The notes under the pieces were generated by a model. It worked only from the letters and a program-made list of their open reading frames with translations. It searched no databases and had not been told where the DNA came from. DNA of 64,000 nt from Acidobacteriota bacterium (GTDB taxonomy: Bacteria; Acidobacteriota; Blastocatellia; UBA7656): NCBI GenBank assembly GCA_038040445.1, contig JBBPIG010000007.1, forward strand, positions 138,310 to 202,309, written 5' to 3'. A program made the translations under genes and the position numbers. This document shows, in pieces, positions 24,188 through 33,327 of this stretch (the first letter of the stretch is position 1; every line of letters begins with the position of its first letter).

Positions 24188-25768
24188 ATGCACGACTACA
24201 TTATCATCGGAAGCGGAATAGCCGGATTGTTCACGGCGCTGCTGGCCTCGAAGCACGGCACTGTTCTTGTGCTGACCAAGGCCGCGCTTGAAGAGAGCAA
24301 CACGCGCTACGCTCAGGGCGGGATTGCCGCCGCCATGTCGCCTGCTGACAGTCCGCGCCTTCACTACGAGGACACGATCGCAGCAGGGGGCGGGTTGTGT
24401 GATGAACGCGCTGTCGAAGTCCTCACGCGCGAGGCTCCCGGCCGAATCCGGGATCTGCTCGCTCTCAACGTCCCGTTCGACCGCCAGGGCAGCGAGCTGG
24501 CGCTTGGGCTCGAAGGCGCGCATCGCGCTCGGCGTGTCTTGCACGCGGGCGGAGACGCGACCGGATTCCATATCGAGCAGACGCTTTGCCGTGCGCTTCG
24601 GGATGCTGGCGTTGAAGTCATCGAAGGCTGCTTTGTAACCGACATCGTCACCCACGAAGGCCGCGCGGTAGGCGTGCGAGCCTTATCTGATGAGGGCTCC
24701 GACGTTGTGGAAACCCATTTGATGCTTGGCCGCCACATCGTTCTCGCGAGCGGCGGAGCGGGACAGTTGTTTTCCCACACGACGAACCCGCTGGTGGCGA
24801 CGGGCGACGGGCTGACCCTTGCCTACCGCGCCGGTGCGGAGCTTGCCGACATCGAGTTCTATCAGTTTCATCCGACAGCGCTGGCCATCCCGGGTCTTCC
24901 GTCTTTCCTGATCTCAGAGGCAGCGCGCGGCGAGGGAGCGTTTTTGCGAAATGCCGGCGGTGACCGGTTCATGCTCAGAGTCGATCCGCGAGGTGAACTT
25001 GCTCCGCGAGATGTCGTTGCGCAGGCGATCTCAACCGAGATGCTGCGGAGCGGGGCGACCCACGTGTTTCTCGACCTGAGTCATCTGCCCCATGAGACAG
25101 TCAGGAGTCGTTTCCCGACGATCGATGCATACTGCCGCAAAGCCGGACTCGATATGACTGTAGACTTGCTGCCGGTAGCGCCGGCCGCGCACTACTTGAT
25201 GGGCGGAGTGCAAACCAATCTCTGGGGTGAAACAAATGTGCCCGGCCTCTATGCGTGCGGCGAAGTTGCCTGTACCGGAGTTCACGGAGCGAACAGGCTG
25301 GCCAGCAATTCACTGTTGGAGGGGCTGGTTTTTGGAGCGCGAATTGTCGACCGCACGACGCGCGAGACCAAGCGCGAACCGGCACACGCGGATGCGAATG
25401 CATTTCGAATCAGCGAGACTGCAACGGTCTCAGCAGATCTAGGGCCAGTTGAGAAACCATCTTTGGCAGCGTTGCAGAAGCTGATGTGGAATCAGGTCGG
25501 TCTTGTGCGCGACGAAGCCGGGCTTAGCGCCGCGCGAACCGAACTGGCGGTCTGGCAGCACGCATTGCCTGAACCTCGCTCGCCCGTAGATCACGAATTG
25601 AAGAACATGATCTTGATTGGCAACTTGATGGCGACGGCGGCACTCGAGCGACGAGAGAGCCGCGGAGGTCACTGTCGCAGAGACTTCCCGGGCGCGGACT
25701 CACAATGGCGACGCCACATTGTTTTGTCGAAAGCTGCGGCCGCGCGTTGCGCCAAGGAGTTCATATGA
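24188..25768 (+). CDS. nadB: L-aspartate oxidase
   Basis: This FAD enzyme oxidises L-aspartate to iminoaspartate, which NadA uses. From ATG 24188 the product has 526 residues; the frame is open farther upstream, but that would translate the hairpin. AGGAAGGA precedes the ATG at good spacing. The N-terminal FAD motif is YIIIGSGIAGLFTALLAS, followed by TRYAQGGIAAAMSP. The family motifs EFYQFHPTAL, ISEAARGEGA and the C-terminal GVHGANRLASNSLLEGLVFG are intact. Its stop overlaps the nadC start by ATGA. Confidence 0.97.
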   Translation: MHDYIIIGSGIAGLFTALLASKHGTVLVLTKAALEESNTRYAQGGIAAAMSPADSPRLHYEDTIAAGGGLCDERAVEVLTREAPGRIRDLLALNVPFDRQGSELALGLEGAHRARRVLHAGGDATGFHIEQTLCRALRDAGVEVIEGCFVTDIVTHEGRAVGVRALSDEGSDVVETHLMLGRHIVLASGGAGQLFSHTTNPLVATGDGLTLAYRAGAELADIEFYQFHPTALAIPGLPSFLISEAARGEGAFLRNAGGDRFMLRVDPRGELAPRDVVAQAISTEMLRSGATHVFLDLSHLPHETVRSRFPTIDAYCRKAGLDMTVDLLPVAPAAHYLMGGVQTNLWGETNVPGLYACGEVACTGVHGANRLASNSLLEGLVFGARIVDRTTRETKREPAHADANAFRISETATVSADLGPVEKPSLAALQKLMWNQVGLVRDEAGLSAARTELAVWQHALPEPRSPVDHELKNMILIGNLMATAALERRESRGGHCRRDFPGADSQWRRHIVLSKAAAARCAKEFI

Positions 25769-26643
25769 GCAAAGGCGAACTTCGGCTCTCTGACTACATG
25801 ACCGAAAGCGGCTTGCGCCGGCTCGTAGAACGGGCTCTGGAAGAAGACCTGGGCCGAGGCGATATTACCAGCGATCTCCTCGTTCCCTCAGATGTCACCA
25901 CGAAAGCTGTGTTGCGAAGCCGCGGCCAGGGTGTGATTGCCGGGCTTGATGTTGCAGCGATGGTGTTCGCTTCGGTGGATGCGCAAGTGCATTTTGCTGC
26001 TCTGATCACAGACGGCGACGCTGTTGTTCCGGGTCAGGAACTCGCGGTTATTTCGGGCGCCGCTCGCAGCCTTCTGCGCGCCGAACGGGTCGCGCTAAAC
26101 TTCCTTCAGCGGTTGAGCGGTATCGCGACGCTGACATCTCGTTACGAGGAGGCTGTGCGAGGCACGCGGGCTCGCATCGTCGACACGCGTAAGACGACTC
26201 CCGGACTGCGGTCGCTGGAAAAGTATGCAGTCCGTGCCGGTGGCGGCTTCAATCACCGGCGCGACCTGAGCGACGCGATGATGATAAAGGACAACCATCT
26301 CGCCGTGATCGAAGCCCTTGGGCTTTCCCTCAGCGAAGCGATCAAACAGGCGCGCGAGTCGCTTCCGCACACGCTGAAGATCGAGATTGAAGTAGACCGG
26401 CTCGATCAGATTTCCGAGGCTCTCGCTGCCGGCGCGGACATCGTACTGCTCGACAACATGTCGATTGAGGACTTAAGGAGAGCCGTGGCGATGATCGATG
26501 GCCGAGCTATGACTGAAGCATCAGGCGGAGTGAACCTACGCACGATCTCTGAGATCGCGGCGACCGGTGTTGATGTGATTTCGGTTGGCGCGCTTACGCA
26601 TTCGGCGCCAGCGTTGGACATCGGATTGGATTTCGAGGTCTAG
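25765..26643 (+). CDS. nadC: Nicotinate-nucleotide pyrophosphorylase (carboxylating)
   Basis: It converts quinolinate and PRPP to nicotinate mononucleotide, CO2 and PPi, the step feeding NAD synthesis. The 292-residue length is standard. Active-site segments are ALEEDLGRGDITSDLL near the start, ERVALNFLQRLSGIAT, VDTRKTTPGLRSLEKYAV and GGGFNHRRDLSDAMMIKDNH. The C-terminal barrel shows DIVLLDNMS and GVDVISVGALTHSAPALDIG. ATG 25765 overlaps the nadB stop, and AAGGAG precedes it, so it is coupled to nadB. A longer start at 25705 is unlikely for that reason. Confidence 0.97.
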   Translation: MSKGELRLSDYMTESGLRRLVERALEEDLGRGDITSDLLVPSDVTTKAVLRSRGQGVIAGLDVAAMVFASVDAQVHFAALITDGDAVVPGQELAVISGAARSLLRAERVALNFLQRLSGIATLTSRYEEAVRGTRARIVDTRKTTPGLRSLEKYAVRAGGGFNHRRDLSDAMMIKDNHLAVIEALGLSLSEAIKQARESLPHTLKIEIEVDRLDQISEALAAGADIVLLDNMSIEDLRRAVAMIDGRAMTEASGGVNLRTISEIAATGVDVISVGALTHSAPALDIGLDFEV

Positions 26644-26656
26644 ACGGTCCAGGCCC

Positions 26657-27334
26657 TTACTTCTCCTCGCCGCCACGCGTGATGAGTATCTCGGTTCCTT
26701 CGTCGCCGCCCATTATCACGACATCAATGTCTCCAGCCTTCAAGATGGTCTGGCCGACTATCGAGATCTTTTTAGCACCTTTTAGTCTCGCGATGTACCA
26801 GCCGGTGACCCTTGTTGCTGCGTCATCGGAGTGCAAATTAAGCACGCTCTTACCACCGTCCGCTTGGATCGACATTGTTTGGCGCGCTCCGGGGTAGATA
26901 AGCGATTGATCGATTGTCGATGGGCCATTGATGGCAGGGGGCGCGGGGGGAGGAGCCGGCTCCGAGAAGCCTGGCGGCGGCGGGGTCGCGGGGATGTCAT
27001 CTGAACCCAGTCCGAAACTCAAGAAAGCCAACAAGCCCGCGAGCGCAAATATTATCAACGCCAACGTGCTCACAAGGATAATCAGATTGCGCTTCTGTGT
27101 CTTTTGTCTCAGGTCGTTAGTTTGCGGAGCCGGCGGCAACTCAAAGGGAGCCATGTAAGCCGGGGTCGTGAATGAGGGTCCAACGGGACTGGTCGGACTC
27201 TGAACGCCGGGCTGTTCGTCGAATCTTTTGGTGGCCGCTTCCGATAGAGGAGTGGGCTTTCCGCAAGCGCGGCAGAACTTGGCGGTTTCCTCAAGCAGGC
27301 TTGTGCCGCAGTTGTCACAGTACACTGTTCCCAT
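26657..27334 (-). CDS. Zinc-ribbon membrane-anchored protein
   Basis: Starting at ATG 27334, the 225-residue product opens with a double-CxxC zinc ribbon (Cys6, Cys9, Cys21, Cys24 in YCDNCGTSLLEE and KFCRACGKP). A Pro-rich linker, one transmembrane helix (about 83-108, LIILVSTLALIIFALAG) and another Pro-rich linker (TPPPPGFSEPAPPPAPP) follow. The C-terminal beta-rich domain of about 90 residues contains YPGARQTMSIQ and IVGQTILKAGDIDVVIMGGD. A longer frame to 27568 adds basic, low-quality sequence. The role is unknown; the layout fits a sensor or envelope protein. It converges on nadC. Confidence 0.8.
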   Translation of the reverse strand: MGTVYCDNCGTSLLEETAKFCRACGKPTPLSEAATKRFDEQPGVQSPTSPVGPSFTTPAYMAPFELPPAPQTNDLRQKTQKRNLIILVSTLALIIFALAGLLAFLSFGLGSDDIPATPPPPGFSEPAPPPAPPAINGPSTIDQSLIYPGARQTMSIQADGGKSVLNLHSDDAATRVTGWYIARLKGAKKISIVGQTILKAGDIDVVIMGGDEGTEILITRGGEEK

Positions 27335-27566
27335 GACCGCAATAATCGGCTCCTCAAGCGAGTTCGTCAACAGAATGACCTGCGTTCTCAAGCGCCGCTT
27401 GCGTTCCGTACCCTTGATGATAGAATCGCGTTCGAATAAGTGAGAGGCGGGAACTGCCAAGCGCCAGGCTCGTGCTGGATTTGGCGAATCTCTTCGGCCC
27501 GCGCGGCTAATCACACGTCTAGTTAGACAGAACCTACGCGGCGAAACGCTCTGACGGAGGTGACTC

Positions 27567-29609
27567 ATGAAGCGAACGATGTTTTATGCGAGCTCGATGG
27601 TGATCGGCCTGCTCGTTGTCACAGGGCTTGCTCAGCAGCCGCGGCGCATGCAGCTCGACGATCTTGGGCGAGTCGTACGCGTCTCCGATCCGCAAATCGC
27701 GCCCAACGGCAAGACGATCGTTATCGTCGTTTCGCGCGCCAACTACGACGAGAACCGTCATGATGGGGACCTCGTGCTCGTGGACATCGCCAGCGGCAAT
27801 CAGCGCACTCTGACTAACGAGCGCCGGAGCGTCAGCCAACCAAGGTTTTCGCCGAACGGCAACCGGCTGGCGTTTCTATCGAACGTCGCGCTTGCAAGCG
27901 GCCAACAGCCGCGCCCACAGGTCTTCGTTATGCCAATGAACGGCGGCGACACGCGGCGCATCACCGCCGCGCCAAAAGGCGTGCAGCAGTTCGCGTGGTC
28001 ACCCGACGGGCGCACGATCGCGTACGCGACCGAGGACGAGGCCGAGAAGAAGACCGGCCCTGAGCGCTTCAACGACTCGTTCGAAGTCGGCAACGACGAT
28101 TTCCTGATCCAGTCTCAAGCTCTGCCGACGCACGCATGGCTGGCGCCCGCCGAGGGTGGTGAGGCGCGCCGGCTCACGTCGGGGTCGTGGAGCCTTCCAA
28201 TCAATCATCCACCGGGAGCGCCCGCTTCTCCGCTTGCGTGGTCGCCTGATGGCAGCTCGCTTGTGCTGGTCCGGCTCGCGACTCCGCACTCGGGCGATGC
28301 TCGTGAGGCGACAATTCAAGTGCTCGAAGTCGCGACTGGACGAATGCGCGGGGTGACCGGACGCGACAGCCTCGAAGGTCAGCCCACCTATTCGCCCGAT
28401 GGCTCGCAGATCGCTTACTGGCAGCCTCGCGATGGTGATTCCGGCAACGTGAACGAGATTCACGTTGCGCCTTCAACTGGCGGCGCGGGCAAGAGCATCA
28501 CCCGCGCCATTGACCGTCATATCGCCAGATCGATCTGGATGCCCGATGGCAAGTCCTTGCTGGTCGGCGCGAACGACGGAACTCGAGTGTCGCTGTGGCT
28601 GCAACCTCTCGTCGGCCCGGCGCGCAAGCTCGATCTGGGCAAGCTCAGCCCGTCCTCCTCATTCTGGGTCGATGTTGCGGTTGCCAAGGACGGCGCGATT
28701 GCGTTCACCGCGACCGATCCGTCGCGACCGGCGGAACTCTACTATTCGTCATCCGCGACCGCGGCGCCGAAGCGACTGACGAACCTCAACGCCGAGGTTG
28801 CCGGGCTGGCACTCGGACGGACTGAAGTAGTCTCGTGGCAGTCGGACGGCTTCACGCACAACGGGATCGTGACCTATCCGCCGGATTTCTCTAACACCCA
28901 AAAGTACCCTTTGGTGCTCGTGATCCACGGAGGTCCGACCGCCGCGTCGCTCGAGACATTCGCGACAAACGCGCACTTGTTTGCGGCGAAGGGTTGGGTG
29001 GTCTTCCAGCCGAACTATCGGGGCAGCGATCAAATCGGCAATGTGTATCAGCACGCCATCGTCAACGACTCAGGCGCCGGACCGGGACGCGACGTGATGG
29101 CCGGTATCGAAGCTCTGAAGCAACGTGGCTTCGTCGACGCGACTCGAATCGCCGTGTCTGGTTGGTCCTACGGCGGCTATATGACAACGTGGCTGCTCGG
29201 GCATTACTCGGGTTGGCGAGTAGCAGTAGCGGGCGCGGCAGTCACCGACTGGCTGGACCAGTACAATCTCGGGGACGCGAACGTGCGGCGAGGCGCTGCG
29301 TTCGGCGGCTCACCCTGGACTGATTCGAAGCGGATGCAGTCCTACATGGAGCAGTCGCCCATCACCAACGCTTCCAGGATCCGGACTCCCACGCTGGTGA
29401 TGACAAACACGCAAGACTTCCGAGTAACGCCCACACAGTCGTTCAAGCTGTATCACGCGCTCAGGGACAACGGCGTCCCGACGAAGTTCATCGCCTATCC
29501 GATTTACGGGCATAACGCGGGAGACCCGGTCCGGCAAAGGGACGTGCAGCGCCGGTGGATCGAGTGGATTGAACAGTATTTCCGCGAGCCGGCTTCCAAC
29601 GGACAGTAA
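27567..29609 (+). CDS. S9-family (prolyl oligopeptidase-like) serine peptidase, secreted
   Basis: S9 enzymes cleave peptides with a catalytic alpha/beta hydrolase domain behind a beta-propeller. The 680-residue product has a signal peptide (FYASSMVIGLLVVTGLAQQ). TolB/WD-like propeller blades span about residues 30-410 (ISDPQIAPNG-type, QPRFSPNGNRLAFLS, FAWSPDGRTIAYA, PTYSPDGSQIAYW). The peptidase domain is about 430-675. The triad is Ser534 in GWSYGGYM, Asp617 in NTQDFRVTP and His649 in YGHNAGD. GGAGG lies 8 bases before the ATG. Likely a periplasmic acylaminoacyl- or dipeptidyl-peptidase. Confidence 0.95.
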   Translation: MKRTMFYASSMVIGLLVVTGLAQQPRRMQLDDLGRVVRVSDPQIAPNGKTIVIVVSRANYDENRHDGDLVLVDIASGNQRTLTNERRSVSQPRFSPNGNRLAFLSNVALASGQQPRPQVFVMPMNGGDTRRITAAPKGVQQFAWSPDGRTIAYATEDEAEKKTGPERFNDSFEVGNDDFLIQSQALPTHAWLAPAEGGEARRLTSGSWSLPINHPPGAPASPLAWSPDGSSLVLVRLATPHSGDAREATIQVLEVATGRMRGVTGRDSLEGQPTYSPDGSQIAYWQPRDGDSGNVNEIHVAPSTGGAGKSITRAIDRHIARSIWMPDGKSLLVGANDGTRVSLWLQPLVGPARKLDLGKLSPSSSFWVDVAVAKDGAIAFTATDPSRPAELYYSSSATAAPKRLTNLNAEVAGLALGRTEVVSWQSDGFTHNGIVTYPPDFSNTQKYPLVLVIHGGPTAASLETFATNAHLFAAKGWVVFQPNYRGSDQIGNVYQHAIVNDSGAGPGRDVMAGIEALKQRGFVDATRIAVSGWSYGGYMTTWLLGHYSGWRVAVAGAAVTDWLDQYNLGDANVRRGAAFGGSPWTDSKRMQSYMEQSPITNASRIRTPTLVMTNTQDFRVTPTQSFKLYHALRDNGVPTKFIAYPIYGHNAGDPVRQRDVQRRWIEWIEQYFREPASNGQ

Positions 29610-29644
29610 CCAAAGCGCAACGCGGCCGGCCTTCGGTCACCTGT

Positions 29645-30172
29645 TCAGAATTCAGATTGCAGATTGCAGATTGCAGATTGCAGAATAACAGAGTTGACGG
29701 TCAAGCCGGCCGCGCTTGTTTGACTTTGTTTAACGTGCACTTTGAATGTGATCACTCGCTCCACTTTTCCGGTGCAGGCCTTTACCCGAACACTCACCAC
29801 GTATTTGCCTGCGTCGCCGATCTGAGGGGCGATCTGCACAACGCCCAACCCCTCCGCGTATTCGGTTCCCCGGGTTTCATTGCGATACGCCGAGGATAGG
29901 TGAACAAAGCCGGGGGCGGAGGGCAGCAATTCAAACTGAGTGTCGCTCTCGTCTTCGAGAAGGCACGTCGCGGTTACAACCACTACGAAGGAGTCGCCTT
30001 CACGGGTGACAAACAGATCTTTGGCAGGGGTAATAAACGGAGGAGCGATCGAAGAATATGCTGTCAGGTTGTCACTCTGGGTACGATCATCATCATCAGC
30101 CAGTGTCTCGCTCCTACCGGCAACGACACAGAAAAACGCCAGGATGACTATTGTTCCAATACGTCTGAGCAT
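29645..30172 (-). CDS. Small secreted protein with a decayed paralogue nearby
   Basis: From ATG 30172 the product has 175 residues. A signal peptide (RRIGTIVILAFFCVVAGRS) is followed by an acidic stretch and a beta-rich domain: SIAPPFITPAKDLFVTREG, VVVTATCLLEDESD, GVVQIAPQIGDAGKYVVSVR. The last part looks like an Ig/cadherin-type fold. The start is supported by GGAGG just before it and by the same arrangement in the pseudogene at 32625-32993. The final codons (ILQSAICNLQSEF) are made of a 7-nt tandem repeat that has run into the 3' end, so the native C-terminus may be changed. Function unknown. Confidence 0.72.
   Translation of the reverse strand: MLRRIGTIVILAFFCVVAGRSETLADDDDRTQSDNLTAYSSIAPPFITPAKDLFVTREGDSFVVVVTATCLLEDESDTQFELLPSAPGFVHLSSAYRNETRGTEYAEGLGVVQIAPQIGDAGKYVVSVRVKACTGKVERVITFKVHVKQSQTSAAGLTVNSVILQSAICNLQSEF
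29653..29685 (+). repeat. 7-nt tandem repeat CAGATTG
   Basis: The 7-mer CAGATTG repeats four times with a partial fifth copy across the 3' end of the minus-strand gene. It is one of several 7-nt-period arrays in this window. Confidence 0.9.
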
Positions 30173-30286
30173 ATCCCTCCAATTAATCATGAACCTAATC
30201 ATCGATAAATGAAGAATACTGACAGAATTCCGGGTCGATGTCGCACTCACTCGCCGGCTTGTGGCTGTTGCCGCTCGCCAGAAGAA

Positions 30287-30562
30287 TCAGTTGTTGGTCT
30301 TGCCTTCGTCGTCGACAACATTGAAGTCGGCGCCGTCATTAAAATCGCCGTCGTACACGATTACGTCCTCAGAGGGACTGGTAACAGGCGCTGGGGTGAC
30401 TGATTTTGTATCGTCATCCTCGTCGGACTCATTGAGCTTCGGAACTTCATCCGGGTTTACTAACACTCCAGCGCCGCCCAACGAGTTCAGTTTTTGGTAG
30501 TTCGTCAAGTCATCGACTTCGCGTTTCGTCGAATGCTCCCGCTTGTCGTAGTCTTCATCCAT
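30287..30562 (-). CDS. Small acidic protein of unknown function
   Basis: Starting at ATG 30562, with GGAGG 8 bases upstream, the product has 91 residues and is very acidic: MDEDYDKREHS at the start, LNESDEDDDTKS in the middle and VVDDEGKTNN at the end. The segment LGGAGVLVNPDEVPKL is the only hydrophobic part. It has no signal peptide or known motif. The strong ribosome-binding site and non-random composition favour a real gene. A longer frame to 30700 adds unlikely sequence. Confidence 0.6.
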   Translation of the reverse strand: MDEDYDKREHSTKREVDDLTNYQKLNSLGGAGVLVNPDEVPKLNESDEDDDTKSVTPAPVTSPSEDVIVYDGDFNDGADFNVVDDEGKTNN

Positions 30563-30750
30563 GGCTCGCCTCCGTCGTGGTATCGTAGCCATTCTAGCGT
30601 AGCACATGTGGCGGGAGAAAGGTTCCGCGACATCCTTCCAAGCTTCTAACTTAAAAAAAACCGGTTCTATAGCGACCACCTTAAAGACTGCAGTGTCCAC
30701 CAGTGCTCGGGTGGACGGCTAATAAGATCTGAGGTTGGCGCGTTTCCGCA

Positions 30751-31572
30751 TCACTCTTGATTCGGGACCTGCGTCCAGCCTTCGCTCCCCAGGCGAAACC
30801 GTTCAATTCCGGACACGACAAAGACCGCCCCGTTTGTATGCCAATCCAAACGTTCTATCGTAATGTTCGGACGTTCCATTCTAATGACGTTGAAGGAATT
30901 TGCTTCTCCTCTGCCTCGCGTGGATGCTGCCGTACCTGCTTGAACGACGAGAGCTGAGCGCCCGCCGACTCTGTAGCGTTGTGCCGTGTGTCCGGTATGA
31001 CTGACGTGCAGATGACCCGCCAGAAACACATCGGCGCCACAACCCGCGAGTAACTCGATTGCCATTTCCGCTCGCCCGACCAAGTCGCTTTCGCGATGAC
31101 CCTCGGGCACATCGAACGGATGATGGGTGACGACGATCTTGATAACCTCGGGGCCGAGAGCGCAAAGCTTCTCGCGGAGCCAGGCCACTTGTTCTTCGTT
31201 GATGCGCCCGCCTTTGATCGTCAACGAGCGTGCTGTGTTGACACCAAGCACCGCGATCTCATCATCGGCACAGAAAGGCCGCAGGTCGTGGGTTATGTAG
31301 CGACGATACTTGTCGAGCGGGCGCACGAAACGGAACAAAATGTTGTGCAAAGGAATGTCGTGATTACCGGGCACCACAATTTGGGGAAGGGGAAGCGCAT
31401 CGAGAAAAGCGCGAGCCGCTTTGAACTCGCGAACGCGCGCGCGTTGAGTGAGGTCGCCGGAGAGGGCAACGACATCGGGCTTGACGTCGTTGATCGCCTG
31501 AATCAACGGCTTGATGATCGCATGGTCAACGCGACCGAAGTGGATGTCAGAGAGATGCACAAGGGTTCGCAT
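30751..31572 (-). CDS. Calcineurin-like metallophosphoesterase
   Basis: Two-metal phosphoesterase of 273 residues. All family motifs are visible: LSDIHFGRVD (Asp and His metal ligands), ALSGDLTQRA, VVPGNHDIPL, VTHHPFDVP and the C-terminal GHLHVSHTGH. This type (CpdA/Icc-like) often hydrolyses cyclic nucleotides or phospholipid head groups, but substrate cannot be read from sequence. It starts 3 bases after the stop of the upstream lipid kinase, so both are translated from one message. The kinase partner makes a lipid-phosphate role plausible by inference. Confidence 0.93.
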   Translation of the reverse strand: MRTLVHLSDIHFGRVDHAIIKPLIQAINDVKPDVVALSGDLTQRARVREFKAARAFLDALPLPQIVVPGNHDIPLHNILFRFVRPLDKYRRYITHDLRPFCADDEIAVLGVNTARSLTIKGGRINEEQVAWLREKLCALGPEVIKIVVTHHPFDVPEGHRESDLVGRAEMAIELLAGCGADVFLAGHLHVSHTGHTAQRYRVGGRSALVVQAGTAASTRGRGEANSFNVIRMERPNITIERLDWHTNGAVFVVSGIERFRLGSEGWTQVPNQE

Positions 31573-31575
31573 CTT

Positions 31576-32484
31576 CTATTTGGTTCCTTCGGTTTCTTCA
31601 GGTACAAGAACGCACAGCGCTCCCGGATGCACGCGGTAGTCAAGCGGCATCTGCATAACCGCGACTTCGCCGTCAGTTGAGACGCGAACGCGTCTGCGAC
31701 GCGTTTCTACGCGCACCTCCGTGGTAGTCAGCGCGACGAAGTCCTGAGGATTTCGCAACCGCCTGAAAAGGGCGCGAAGGGCAAGTCGCACCAGGCCCCA
31801 CCGCCCCGTGCGGTTTGTGACGTACAAGCTCAACACTCCGGCGTCCAGGCGCGCGCGACTTCCGATATTAAAGCTCTCCATCTCATAAATATTGTTGCCG
31901 ATGAAGACGAACGGCGTGCGGGTCGCAAATTCCTTACCGTCGAGGATCAACCGGACGGCGAGAAACGGATTACGGCGAAGGACTGTGAGCGCGGCCCACA
32001 GGAACGCGGGCCACTTGCCGTGTCCCAGCCGTTGTTTCATCTCGCGTTGGTGGACGATGCTTGGATACAAACCCAGGCTCGAGTTATTAAGGAAGATGCG
32101 ATCGTTGACTTCACCGACGTCGACCTTCATGGTGCGGCCGGCAATGATCGTGCGCGCCGCCGCCTCCAGGTCGAGTGGGATCCGCAAATCTTTTGCGAAG
32201 TGATTGAGCGTGCCGAGCGGCAAGACGCCGAGCGTTTTAGTCGTTCCGAGGAGCGTCGAAGCGACGGCATTAATTGTGCCGTCTCCGCCGCCGGCAACAA
32301 CGGTTTGAGCATCGCCACTAGCCGCGCGTCGCGCGAGTTTGACCACTTCCGCTCCACTCTTCGCGAGCGAGATGCGCGCCTCGACGCCAACGGCGGCGAA
32401 TACGGCGGCGAGCAGGCGGCGCGCCGCTTCTTTGTCGGACGCGCCCGAGCTTGCATTGATAATGACATCAACGGGCGGAGGCAT
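31576..32484 (-). CDS. Diacylglycerol/lipid kinase family protein, second copy
   Basis: From ATG 32484 the product has 302 residues and begins PPPVDVIINASSG, the usual first strand; a TTG at 32529 would add an unconserved extension. Catalytic motifs are VVAGGGDGTINAVAS (nucleotide binding), GVLPLGTLNHFAKDL and FLNNSSLGLYPSIV. The end is a beta-sandwich with VSTDGEVAVMQMPLDYRVHPGAL. It differs from the kinase at 9606-10535 in having GTLNHFAKD where that one has GTGSDFRRT, so they are distinct subfamilies. Operon with the metallophosphoesterase downstream. Confidence 0.92.
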   Translation of the reverse strand: MPPPVDVIINASSGASDKEAARRLLAAVFAAVGVEARISLAKSGAEVVKLARRAASGDAQTVVAGGGDGTINAVASTLLGTTKTLGVLPLGTLNHFAKDLRIPLDLEAAARTIIAGRTMKVDVGEVNDRIFLNNSSLGLYPSIVHQREMKQRLGHGKWPAFLWAALTVLRRNPFLAVRLILDGKEFATRTPFVFIGNNIYEMESFNIGSRARLDAGVLSLYVTNRTGRWGLVRLALRALFRRLRNPQDFVALTTTEVRVETRRRRVRVSTDGEVAVMQMPLDYRVHPGALCVLVPEETEGTK

Positions 32485-32624
32485 ATCGTTCTTCAGGCAT
32501 AGCGGGGCGCGCGGTTTCTGGGCGCTCAAAACATTGGTTGTGCTTGTAAGCCATCGAGCCCTCTTGCTGGATCAGCTTCTACGAAAGCTGGCCCAGTCTA
32601 ATCCTAAAGGTTCGGGCTTTCAAT

Positions 32625-32993
32625 CACGACGCTGCGGCGCCGATCTGAAGGGCGATCTGCGCCACGCCTAAGCCCTCAGCGTACCCGTTTGCTCTGCTCT
32701 CTTTGCGATAGCCGCCGGAGACGTGAACAAAGCCCGGAGACGAGGACAGCAATTCAAACTGCGCATGCTGTCATCTTCGAGAAGGCACGTCGCAGTCACG
32801 ATCGTTATGGCCCTCGCGCGTCACAAACGAATCTTTGGCGGAAGTGATAAACGGGGGAGCAATCGAGGAGTATGCAGTAACATCGTCGTCAGCGGCTCGA
32901 CCCTTAATTTGACCGGCTACGGTTTTGCCGGTGCCCGCTACAAAACAGGCACACGCCAGTAAAGCCCATTGCTAGACCACGTCTAGTGAGCAT
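32625..32993 (-). pseudogene. Decayed paralogue of the secreted protein at 29645-30172
   Basis: On the minus strand, bases 32993 downward repeat the start of the 29645-30172 gene: GGAGG, ATG CTC, then in a shifted frame AYSSIAPPFITSAKDSF, and in yet another frame QFELLSSSPGFVH and YAEGLGVAQIALQIG. The first frame stops within 30 codons, at least two frame changes are needed, and a stretch equivalent to part of VVVVTATCLLEDES is shortened. Similarity ends at about 32630, so the C-terminal part is missing. This is a gene remnant from a local duplication. Confidence 0.82.
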
Positions 32994-33327
32994 ATTCCTC
33001 CTATGACTAGGTGTCTGATCGTTAGTAAGGTGAGAAGGAGCGGGCATTCCGAGATTCAGTGATGGTGCCGCTAGGGCGAGCACCGTAGATAAAGAATAAG
33101 AAAGGTCAGATTAAGTTGAAACCAGTATGAAGGCATCCACGTCTGAAACATTGGTGGTTTCGCTAAGAAAACGGCTTTCGACGATGCGTTTCCTTGTTGG
33201 CAAAAAAAACACAATCCGTCACAATGAAGCTCTCGATGATTGCCCCAGCAAAAAGCCTATAGGAGTACCGCGCTATCGGCGTGCCCGACCCGTGCATAGC
33301 AGCTAATATTCTCTCATCAGGGAAAAT
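32994..33327 (+). other. Gap with no recognised gene
   Basis: About 330 bases between the pseudogene and the GH36 gene. The first 40 bases match the upstream region of 29645-30172 loosely. A minus-strand open frame (33381-33163) overlaps the next gene's start and looks random. A TATAGG at about 33257 with TTGCCC upstream could be a weak promoter for the GH36 gene. Nothing else seen. Confidence 0.5.
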
